Origin: Eubacteriales Family XIII. Incertae Sedis bacterium
GTDB lineage: Bacteria > Bacillota > Clostridia > Peptostreptococcales > Anaerovoracaceae
Length of the DNA: 11,618 nucleotides
Direction: 5' to 3'
Assembly: GCA_031287295.1 (NCBI GenBank)
Contig: JAITTH010000131.1
Span: 1 to 11,618 of the forward strand
The notes beneath the pieces were generated by a model, which was not told the DNA's origin, searched no databases, and was given only the letters and a program-made list of their open reading frames with translations. A program made the translations under genes and the position numbers. Positions 1-5,591 of the stretch are shown here, in pieces (position 1 is the first letter of the stretch; each line of letters opens with the position of its first letter).

Positions 1-1
1 T

Positions 2-910
2 ACTTTTGGCGTGTGTACAACACTGGGTGCCAGCAACGTTTCCTTCGGTCTTCCGGTACGGCCTCTTTTGAATGGTGCGTTTCTTTCTATGGCAGTGTAT
101 GCCGGGCTTGACGCTCCGATTACCGATCCAACGGTGGAATCTTACATGGACGCGATTCGGGCTGCAGAGGTCCTCACCGGGAAAGATACCGGGGCAGACG
201 ATTTTATCTGGTACGCCAAACGAAAAAGTGCAGATGTCTCGGAAGGGAGTAGCAGCATTACTTCTTCGAACCCATCGGTGGTGCCGGAGTTGAGCGAAAT
301 TATTCTCGGGGGATTTGAGGACAAGGCGGTACAGGCAACGGAAATTCTCCTCAAAACAAAAACACCTCTTGAAATTATTGATGATGTGATTGTGCCAACG
401 ATGGAACAGAGCGGAAAACTGTACGAAAAAGGAACGATATTCCTTCCGCAGATGATTCGTTCTGCGGACACGGTAAAAAAGGCCTTCGATGTTTTGAAGC
501 TTGCCTTGGAAAAAGAAGGCGGGCACGAGAGTGCCGGACGCATTGCGCTTGCTACGGTAAAAGGCGATATTCACGATATCGGAAAGAATATTGTAAAATC
601 CATGCTTGAGAACTATGGATATGAGATAATAGACCTTGGAAAAGATGTACCGCCGGAAGTGGTTGTTCAAACAGCGAAGAAAGAAAACCTACGGCTCGTC
701 GGCTTATCTGCACTCATGACCACAACCATACGAAACATGGAAGAAACGATTCGGCAAATCAGAGCAGCGAATCTTTCTTGCAAAATCATGGTCGGTGGGG
801 CTGTGCTCACAAAAGAATACGCCGCGCGCATCGGTGCAGATTACTACTGTGCGAATGCGATTGATAGCGTTCGCGTTGCCAAGGCTGTGTTAAAAGGAGA
901 AGAAAAATGA
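2..910 (+). CDS. metH: Cobalamin-dependent methionine synthase-like protein, C-terminal part (pterin-domain end, B12 cap, B12-binding domain)
   Basis: The reading frame is open from the first bases, so the 5' end lies outside the window; 302 codons are visible. The first ~60 residues match the end of a methyltetrahydrofolate-binding domain (GASNVSFGLP, then LNGAFL and AGLDAPI). A helical cobalamin cap follows at about 95-180. The B12-binding Rossmann domain has DIHDIG (His at about visible residue 191, the expected lower axial cobalt ligand), LSALMTTT and MVGG. In this family these domains move a methyl group from methyltetrahydrofolate through cobalamin to homocysteine, in the cytosol. The protein stops right after the B12 domain, so the S-adenosylmethionine reactivation domain of E. 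coli MetH is absent; in many anaerobes that activity is a separate protein. The TGA stop overlaps the ATG of comEB (ATGA). A corrinoid protein of another methyltransferase is less likely because of the attached pterin domain. Confidence 0.88.
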   Translation, partial: TFGVCTTLGASNVSFGLPVRPLLNGAFLSMAVYAGLDAPITDPTVESYMDAIRAAEVLTGKDTGADDFIWYAKRKSADVSEGSSSITSSNPSVVPELSEIILGGFEDKAVQATEILLKTKTPLEIIDDVIVPTMEQSGKLYEKGTIFLPQMIRSADTVKKAFDVLKLALEKEGGHESAGRIALATVKGDIHDIGKNIVKSMLENYGYEIIDLGKDVPPEVVVQTAKKENLRLVGLSALMTTTIRNMEETIRQIRAANLSCKIMVGGAVLTKEYAARIGADYYCANAIDSVRVAKAVLKGEEK

Positions 911-1365
911 AGCGCCCAAGCTGGGATGAATATTTTATCAGCATTGCAAAACTCACCTCGCAGAGATCAACCTGTTTGCGAAGACAGGTCGGCGCGGTCA
1001 TTGTACAAGACAAGCAAATTGTTGCAACCGGATATAATGGGGCACCAAAAGGGCTTTCGCATTGTGACGAAATTGGCGGTTGTCTGAGGGAAAAGCTGAA
1101 AATACCGTCCGGAGAACGCCATGAACTGTGCCGAGCGCTTCATGCGGAGCAAAACGCGATTATTCAGGCGGCAACATCCGGGCAAAGCATTGAGGGCGGA
1201 ACCATTTACATCACACACCAACCGTGTGTGATCTGCTCAAAAATGATCATCAACGCGGGACTTCGAAAGATTGTTGTCGCAGATGGTTATCCGGACGAAT
1301 TGGCCGTTGAGCTTCTGGAAGAGGCCGGTCTGAAAGTGATTACGATAGAAGAGGGAGACGAATGA
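907..1365 (+). CDS. comEB: dCMP deaminase (ComEB family)
   Basis: This 152-residue cytosolic enzyme should deaminate dCMP to dUMP, feeding dTMP synthesis. The zinc-dependent deaminase signature is complete: His79-Ala-Glu81 (zinc ligand and catalytic proton shuttle) and Pro106-Cys107-x-x-Cys110 (the remaining zinc ligands). GYNGAP at 42-47 is the usual substrate-side motif of deoxycytidylate deaminases. The length is normal for the family. The ATG overlaps the upstream stop by 4 bp, with AAGGAGA about 7 bases ahead, and its own stop overlaps the next start in the same way, so translational coupling across three genes is likely. The name comEB comes from the Bacillus competence operon; nothing here suggests a competence role. 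Other CMP/dCMP deaminase-family functions, such as RibD-like, are unlikely given the length and motifs. Confidence 0.93.
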   Translation: MKRPSWDEYFISIAKLTSQRSTCLRRQVGAVIVQDKQIVATGYNGAPKGLSHCDEIGGCLREKLKIPSGERHELCRALHAEQNAIIQAATSGQSIEGGTIYITHQPCVICSKMIINAGLRKIVVADGYPDELAVELLEEAGLKVITIEEGDE

Positions 1366-2450
1366 CTGCTCTTTGGACAGTACGAATTTTGACAGGGGCC
1401 TGTTTTTTCATCCCGCTTATTCTCTCGGTTCTTCTAACCCCGCTTGCCATCCGTATTGCGCCCTTAATCGGGGCGATTGATGAACCGAAAGATGATCGAC
1501 GGATGCACACGAAGGCCATTCCTGTCTTTGGGGGTTTTGCGATCTTTCTTTCCGGAACGATTACCTTACTGCTCATTTTGTTGGTATTGTTCAAAACGTT
1601 GCCGTCCGAATTTCAGTTGGATGAACCGGTCGGGAACCTTGTTGGCATCATTATCGGAGGGGCCATTATCTTTTTGGTTGGGGTGTATGACGATATCAAA
1701 GACATGCATCCACTCGCGAAACTCTTTTGCCAAATTGTGAGCGCATCTATCGCCTTTCTGTTCGGAATTCGTATGCCTGCCATTGAGATGCTCGGCTTGA
1801 ATTTTGAGGATTCCTCTTTGGGCGGTATGCTGTTCAGCTATATGGCGACGGTAATATGGATTGTCGCGATTACGAATATGATCAATCTCATTGACGGAAT
1901 GGATGGTCTTGCTGCCGGCGTTGCAACGATTTCTTCCATTGCCATTGCGTACGCGGCATACATTCATGGTCAATATGTTGTTGCGCTTGCAATGGTTGCT
2001 GTTGGCGGGGCGGCATCCGGGTTCATTCCGTTTAATTTTTTCCCGGCAAAAATTTTCATGGGTGATGCAGGAGCGTTGTATCTTGGTTTTACCATTGGCA
2101 CCATCTCGGTAATCGGTCCGGCAAAAGGGGCAACCATCGTTGCCATTATTGTTCCGGTGCTCGTTCTGGGTTTACCCCTATTCGATGTTCTTTTTGCGAT
2201 TTTCCGAAGGTTGCGCAGTGGTCGGTCCATTCTCAGCGCAGACAAGGGGCACTTGCATCATCAGCTTGCCTATATGGGGATGGGACAACGTCGTTCGGTG
2301 CTTATGATTTATGGAATCAGTGCGGTTATGGGGATTGCGGCCATTGTGTTTTCCCGTGAATTTTATTTAGAATCCTTTGCTCTTTTCTGTGTTGCGCTTT
2401 TGTTTGTGGTCATTCTCATTTGGGATTGGGGCACGCATGAAAAAAAATAA
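1362..2450 (+). CDS. tagO: Undecaprenyl-phosphate GlcNAc-1-phosphate transferase (TagO/WecA, MraY family)
   Basis: This 362-residue polytopic membrane enzyme of the polyprenyl-phosphate N-acetylhexosamine-1-phosphate transferase family would transfer GlcNAc-1-phosphate from UDP-GlcNAc to undecaprenyl phosphate, the first step of teichoic acid, O-antigen or other surface glycan synthesis. Family motifs in order are DEPKDDRRMHTK (40-51), the Mg-binding Asp pair in GVYDD (107-111), NLIDGMDGL (175-183), FMGDAGA (232-238) and the basic loop DKGHLHHQL (294-302), which separates it from MraY proper. About ten hydrophobic segments are visible. The start overlaps the comEB stop by 4 bp and has GAGGGAG just upstream. 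In Bacillus subtilis the UDP-GlcNAc epimerase gene mnaA sits ahead of the atp operon, so a surface-glycan gene here fits known neighbourhoods, but the epimerase itself is absent from the window. The final glycan product cannot be read from the sequence. Confidence 0.92.
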   Translation: MTALWTVRILTGACFFIPLILSVLLTPLAIRIAPLIGAIDEPKDDRRMHTKAIPVFGGFAIFLSGTITLLLILLVLFKTLPSEFQLDEPVGNLVGIIIGGAIIFLVGVYDDIKDMHPLAKLFCQIVSASIAFLFGIRMPAIEMLGLNFEDSSLGGMLFSYMATVIWIVAITNMINLIDGMDGLAAGVATISSIAIAYAAYIHGQYVVALAMVAVGGAASGFIPFNFFPAKIFMGDAGALYLGFTIGTISVIGPAKGATIVAIIVPVLVLGLPLFDVLFAIFRRLRSGRSILSADKGHLHHQLAYMGMGQRRSVLMIYGISAVMGIAAIVFSREFYLESFALFCVALLFVVILIWDWGTHEKK

Positions 2451-2488
2451 GCGTATGTCCGGCATCATCGCAATTGCTGTGTGATATT

Positions 2489-2521
2489 CCGTACACTTCT
2501 GGCAAAATGTGTACGGGTTTT
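2489..2521 (+). terminator. Probable terminator after tagO
   Basis: There is a perfect 8-bp stem, CCGTACAC (2489-2496) with GTGTACGG (2509-2516), around a 12-base loop, followed by GTTTTA. It lies 38 bases after the tagO stop, the expected place for the end of the metH-comEB-tagO unit. The T-tract is only four bases, so termination may be partial and allow read-through into the atp genes. Confidence 0.5.
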
Positions 2522-2543
2522 ACTTCTCGAGCAGGAGAGGGTT

Positions 2544-2572
2544 TTATCGGGGAAAGTGCTTTCGCTTAAAAT
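2544..2572 (+). promoter_or_regulatory. atpI: Candidate sigma-70-type promoter for the atp operon
   Basis: TAAAAT (2567-2572) matches five of six bases of the -10 consensus. TTATCG (2544-2549) lies 17 bases upstream but matches only three of six -35 bases. A start near 2579 would give a leader of about 137 bases before atpI. A second -10-like box, TATATT (2606-2611), has no credible -35. The location between a terminator-like hairpin and atpI is what makes a promoter here likely; the exact boxes are uncertain. Confidence 0.33.
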
Positions 2573-2703
2573 CGTATCGTTTTCCTGTATGGCATGAGAT
2601 TTGCATATATTAAACAATGTCTTCTTTTTGTCTGAATTTTTGGAAAAAGGAAGCTGAATTTCAAATACAAGGATTGCATATCTCTGCAAGAATTGAGCAA
2701 AAT

Positions 2704-2710
2704 AAGGAGG
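2704..2710 (+). promoter_or_regulatory. atpI: Ribosome binding site that sets a TTG start for atpI
   Basis: AAGGAGG is a near-perfect Shine-Dalgarno sequence and lies 5 bases before an in-frame TTG at 2716. The in-frame ATG codons at 2617 and 2740 have no Shine-Dalgarno sequence at a usable distance. This makes TTG the best-supported start. Confidence 0.72.
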
Positions 2711-2715
2711 CTCTT

Positions 2716-3312
2716 TTGATCGACACTTTTGTTGTAACAATGAAGAAATGGATTCTACTTATAGGGGGTTCTGTTCTTTTTGTGGCAGAAGGGGTCTCTT
2801 TGTTAGTTCTCGGGTTTAACGCGAATTTCTTTTGTGGGCTTTTGATTGGTGCCGTTGCATCCGCAACAGGCGTCGTGCTTCTTACACTTTTGGCACAGAC
2901 TGCCGTTGGAAACGGAAGCAAAATCATCGTCTTTTTTTCGATGATTTTCCGATTTGTGATTTATGCCGCGGCGATTGTCGCGTCGTACTTTTTTTTCGGA
3001 CGGACGGGTATGCTTGCTGCGGCGATCGGACTCTCGTCTATCTTCGTAGGGTTTCTCGCCACCGGTCTTATCGCGAATAATGCAAATGCCAAGGCGAAGC
3101 TTCGCGAGGGACGGAAAGACTACGAAGAGGTTCAGGTTGTGCTCAGTGAAGAGGACCTGAAAAAAGGATATAGAAAGTTCTTGCTTACGCGCAAAGATTC
3201 CATAGAAAAAAACTATGCCGGGCGAAAGTATGTTACTTACAGGCGTTATCGACGCTATCGCAAAATCAATCGGATTGGAAATGTAGAAAGGGACGCACAT
3301 GGAAGAATCTGA
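2716..3312 (+). CDS. atpI: ATP synthase subunit I-like membrane protein (AtpI) with long basic C-terminal tail
   Basis: The position directly ahead of atpB and four close hydrophobic segments (about residues 12-33, 38-62, 69-94 and 99-120, counted from TTG) fit AtpI. AtpI is a small inner-membrane protein reported to help assemble the c-ring and, in some species, to assist magnesium uptake. The TTG start at 2716 is chosen for its strong Shine-Dalgarno sequence; this gives 198 residues. An ATG at 2617 would add 33 residues that look neither membrane-like nor AtpI-like. AtpI proteins are usually about 110-140 residues. Here a hydrophilic tail of nearly 80 residues follows the last membrane segment, very rich in Lys, Arg and Tyr, including YRRYRRYR at 175-182. 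The 3' end overlaps atpB by 14 bp. Family assignment rests mainly on context and topology, since AtpI sequences are weakly conserved. Confidence 0.72.
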   Translation: MIDTFVVTMKKWILLIGGSVLFVAEGVSLLVLGFNANFFCGLLIGAVASATGVVLLTLLAQTAVGNGSKIIVFFSMIFRFVIYAAAIVASYFFFGRTGMLAAAIGLSSIFVGFLATGLIANNANAKAKLREGRKDYEEVQVVLSEEDLKKGYRKFLLTRKDSIEKNYAGRKYVTYRRYRRYRKINRIGNVERDAHGRI

Positions 3313-4042
3313 AAGCATGGAAATAGGCCCACGAGTCATCCTTTGGTTCGATGAAGAGTTTCCGATAAAATGGCTGAGAGGCGTCGAAATCAACGAAAGC
3401 GCTTTCTTCGCGATTCTCGTTGGCATTGCCATGGTCATCTTTGCCATTGTCTCCACACGGAAAATGAAGAGAGACCCCAAAGGCATCCAAGGCGTTGCGG
3501 AAGCTATCGTTGAATCCATCTATAATTTGGTAAAGAGCAATATGGGCGTTGAAAGGCTCATGTTTGCTCCGCTCATCGGAACGTTATTTATTTTTCTGGC
3601 TTTTAGTAGCGCGATAGGATTGTTTGGTTTTCGAGCCGTGACGGCGGACATGAACGCTACCTTTGCGATGTCAATCATGATATTCTTTGTCATTCAAGGG
3701 GCCGGTATTCGAAAAAAGGGCATTGGTGGATATCTGCACGGATTCATTGAACCCTACCCGTTTATGTTTCCGATTAAATTCATGGAAGAGTTTACCTTGC
3801 CGATTAGCTTGGCGTTTCGTCTCTTTGGCAACATTTTCGCGGGCGTCTTCATCATAGAACTCATAATGGAAGGTCTTCACTGGGTATCCGAATCGTTGGT
3901 GCATTTGCCGATTCCGATTTTCCAAACGATTCTCCCCTTGCCTCTCAATATGTTTTTCGATATATTCGAACCGTTTTTGCAGGCGTTTGTGTTCTCCATG
4001 CTCTCCATGGCGTTTATCGTGAAGGGAATGTCGAAACACTAA
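3299..4042 (+). CDS. atpB: F-type ATP synthase subunit a
   Basis: This is the 247-residue stator subunit a of the Fo sector, which forms the two ion half-channels against the c-ring in the cytoplasmic membrane. The essential arginine is Arg174 in SLAFRLFGN, equivalent to E. coli Arg210. The last helix has the conserved LQAF (Gln228), and TADMN (115-119) is the usual mid-protein motif (often TADLN). About five or six membrane segments are visible. The start at 3299 lies inside the end of atpI (14-bp overlap) and has GAAAGGGA with 6 bases of spacing; a second in-frame ATG at 3317 has a poorer site. The overlap suggests translational coupling to AtpI. No key residue is missing. Confidence 0.96.
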   Translation: MEESESMEIGPRVILWFDEEFPIKWLRGVEINESAFFAILVGIAMVIFAIVSTRKMKRDPKGIQGVAEAIVESIYNLVKSNMGVERLMFAPLIGTLFIFLAFSSAIGLFGFRAVTADMNATFAMSIMIFFVIQGAGIRKKGIGGYLHGFIEPYPFMFPIKFMEEFTLPISLAFRLFGNIFAGVFIIELIMEGLHWVSESLVHLPIPIFQTILPLPLNMFFDIFEPFLQAFVFSMLSMAFIVKGMSKH

Positions 4043-4053
4043 AAAGTTCATAT

Positions 4054-4090
4054 CGCGAGTGGGCAAAAGCTTAACGCAAAACCCACCGCG
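4054..4090 (+). other. Intercistronic hairpin between atpB and atpE
   Basis: CGCG-A-GTGGG (4054-4063) pairs with CCCACCGCG (4082-4090), giving nine base pairs with one bulged A and an 18-base loop. No T-tract follows, so it does not look like a terminator. It begins 12 bases after the atpB stop and is followed by an AU-rich stretch (about 4091-4127) leading to the atpE Shine-Dalgarno sequence. A role in RNA processing, stability or atpE translation is inferred from position only. Confidence 0.55.
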
Positions 4091-4144
4091 TAGAAATTAT
4101 TCGTTATAATTTGTAATTTATTGCAACTGTGACAGGAGGAAAAA

Positions 4145-4411
4145 ATGTCAGGAATTTCATCAGAAGCATTTGTGCTGGGTTTGTCAGCACTCGCAGCCGG
4201 GTTCGTAATGTTCGTCGGTATTGCTGTCGGTTTTGGACAGACACAAGCAACGGGCAAAGCGGTAGAGAGCATCGCACGTCAGCCTGAGGCAAAGGGCGAT
4301 ATTTTCCAGACGCTGATCGTCGGTCTCGCGATGGCGGAAACATCCGTTATTTTTGCGCTGATCATCTCCATTCTCTTAGTTGTCGTTAACCCACTGGTGG
4401 GAATGCTCTAA
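4145..4411 (+). CDS. atpE: F-type ATP synthase subunit c with sodium-type ion-binding residues
   Basis: This 88-residue hairpin of two membrane helices oligomerises into the rotating c-ring. The polar loop ARQPEAKGDI (44-53) is classic. The ion-binding carboxylate is Glu65 in helix 2. Numbering is in register with the Ilyobacter tartaricus c subunit, whose sodium site uses Gln32, the Val63 carbonyl, Glu65 and Ser66, with Thr67 and Tyr70 supporting. Here the residues are Gln32, Met63, Glu65, Thr66, Ser67 and Phe70. The hydroxyl at 66 and Gln32 are kept, the hydroxyl at 67 is kept as Ser, and the Tyr70 hydroxyl is lost. Helix 1 has Gly25, Ala27, Gly29 and Gly31 in the ring-packing motif. The start has AGGAGGA about 4 bases upstream, the strongest site in the operon, as expected for a subunit needed in many copies. 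Confidence 0.96.
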   Translation: MSGISSEAFVLGLSALAAGFVMFVGIAVGFGQTQATGKAVESIARQPEAKGDIFQTLIVGLAMAETSVIFALIISILLVVVNPLVGML

Positions 4412-4434
4412 GCCGGAGGCCATTGTATCACAGG

Positions 4435-4464
4435 AATCCGTTCACCCATGGAAGGGAACGGATT
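4435..4464 (+). other. Intercistronic hairpin between atpE and atpF
   Basis: AATCCGTTC (4435-4443) and GAACGGATT (4456-4464) form a perfect 9-bp stem around a 12-base loop; two further inner pairs are possible across a bulged A. It starts 23 bases after the atpE stop and ends 28 bases before the atpF ATG. No T-tract follows. A 3' stem of this kind could protect atpE mRNA or mark a processing site; this is inference. Confidence 0.6.
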
Positions 4465-4492
4465 ATAAGGGTATGCGAATTGTGAGGATGTT

Positions 4493-5002
4493 ATGCACTA
4501 TGCACCGCTTATAGGGTTCAACTGGACCCTAGTGATGGTACTCATCACCTTTGTTGTTTTGTATTTTGTCATGAAGAAGCTCTTCTTTGACAAAGTGCAC
4601 AATTTCATGTCGGCGCGCGAACAGAAAGTTAAGGATGCGTTTGACAACGCAGAAGCCGCAAACAAAGCGGCGGAAGAAAAACTCACTGCGTACAACGAGC
4701 AACTGTCCGCGGTCGAAGAACAACGTCGCGATATGCTGAGAAAAGCAAAACAAGATGCAGACGCGCTCTCGCAAAGTCTTGTTTCGGATGCTGAGGAGAA
4801 AGCGGCGGCTATTGTCACGCGTGCGAATCAGGAGATTGAACGGGAAAAAGAGAGGGCGCTTGTGGATATGCGAGAGCAGATAGGTCTTCTCGCAATTTAT
4901 GCCGCAGAAAAAATCTTGAAGGCAAAAATAGATGCCGGTGAACAGCAAGGAATTATCGACGGCGTTATTGAAGAAGCAGGCAGGGCAGAATGGAAAATCT
5001 GA
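4493..5002 (+). CDS. atpF: F-type ATP synthase subunit b
   Basis: This 169-residue protein is the peripheral stalk of ATP synthase, linking subunit a in the membrane to the top of F1 through delta. One N-terminal membrane helix (about residues 8-27) is followed by a long, charged, Ala/Glu/Lys-rich coiled coil (about 35-140), which is the standard b architecture; length is normal. It has no catalytic residues to check. The ATG at 4493 has GAGG with 5 bases of spacing. The 3' end overlaps atpH by 13 bp. Only one b gene is present in the operon, so the stalk is presumably a b homodimer rather than the b/b' pair of phototrophs. Confidence 0.95.
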   Translation: MHYAPLIGFNWTLVMVLITFVVLYFVMKKLFFDKVHNFMSAREQKVKDAFDNAEAANKAAEEKLTAYNEQLSAVEEQRRDMLRKAKQDADALSQSLVSDAEEKAAAIVTRANQEIEREKERALVDMREQIGLLAIYAAEKILKAKIDAGEQQGIIDGVIEEAGRAEWKI

Positions 5003-5529
5003 CAGTAGATACGGTATACGGTCTGGGTCTTTTTGAGGCGGGTTCCGAACTCAATATGCTCGATGCAATCCAAGAGGAATTGCAAGCTGTACGCGACGCA
5101 TTTAAGGAGTATCCGGAGCTCGCAGAACTCTTGAAGAGGCCGACGCTGCGGGGCGAAGACAAAAAGGATGTCCTGAAAAAGATCTTTGAAGGAAAACTGT
5201 CTGCTCCGACCCTAAACTTTCTTTTCGTGCTTGTGGATAAGCGGCGTATTGGGCAGTTTACAGGGATTGTCCGTGCTTTCGAAAAGCTTATGGATGAACG
5301 CAATGGCATAACGAAGGGCATGCTCTATTCCGCCGTTACATTGTCCGATGCGCAAATTGCAAAACTAGAAGACGAAACCGGACGTCTTCTACAAAAGAAT
5401 GTGAAACTTACGAACGAATTGGACGTTGACCTCATTGGAGGTGTCCGAATCTATATAGATGGGAAGATTTTCGATGCGAGCATCAGAAGCCGTATCGATC
5501 AGATGAAACAGACGCTGTTACGGCAATAA
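4990..5529 (+). CDS. atpH: F-type ATP synthase subunit delta
   Basis: This 179-residue subunit (OSCP equivalent) connects the b stalk to the crown of the alpha3beta3 hexamer. An N-terminal helical domain (YGLGLFEAGSE near the start corresponds to the usual YAxALF motif) is followed by the C-terminal signature GGVRIYIDGKIFDASIRSRI (about 149-168), which is diagnostic for delta. The length is typical. The start lies within the end of atpF (13-bp overlap), preceded by AGGCAGGG inside atpF, so coupled translation is likely. It is followed by a 62-base gap before atpA. Confidence 0.95.
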   Translation: MENLTVDTVYGLGLFEAGSELNMLDAIQEELQAVRDAFKEYPELAELLKRPTLRGEDKKDVLKKIFEGKLSAPTLNFLFVLVDKRRIGQFTGIVRAFEKLMDERNGITKGMLYSAVTLSDAQIAKLEDETGRLLQKNVKLTNELDVDLIGGVRIYIDGKIFDASIRSRIDQMKQTLLRQ

Positions 5530-5591
5530 GGAAGCGTCCGTAGGAACAAAGTGCTTCAAGAAAGCGCACATCATTTGAAAGGTGTAGATCC

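Noticed and set aside
2551..2562. Dyad GAAAG-TG-CTTTC upstream of atpI as an operator
   Set aside because: It is short, has a two-base centre and matches no regulator site I know; the sequence alone cannot support it.
2617..2715. ATG at 2617 as the atpI start
   Set aside because: No Shine-Dalgarno sequence precedes it, and the 33 extra residues look neither membrane-like nor AtpI-like, while the TTG at 2716 has AAGGAGG at ideal spacing.
2803..3519. A 238-codon open frame on the minus strand opposite atpI and atpB
   Set aside because: It lies opposite two well-supported genes, its translation has no recognisable family features, and the plus-strand frames explain the membrane-protein composition.
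4105..4110. Perfect TATAAT before atpE as an internal promoter
   Set aside because: There is no -35-like sequence 16-18 bases upstream and no TGn extension; the region is generally A/T-rich, so chance is likely.
5530..5591. Possible stem GTGCTT...GCGCAC between atpH and atpA
   Set aside because: Only four continuous pairs form before a two-base bulge, too weak to separate from chance.
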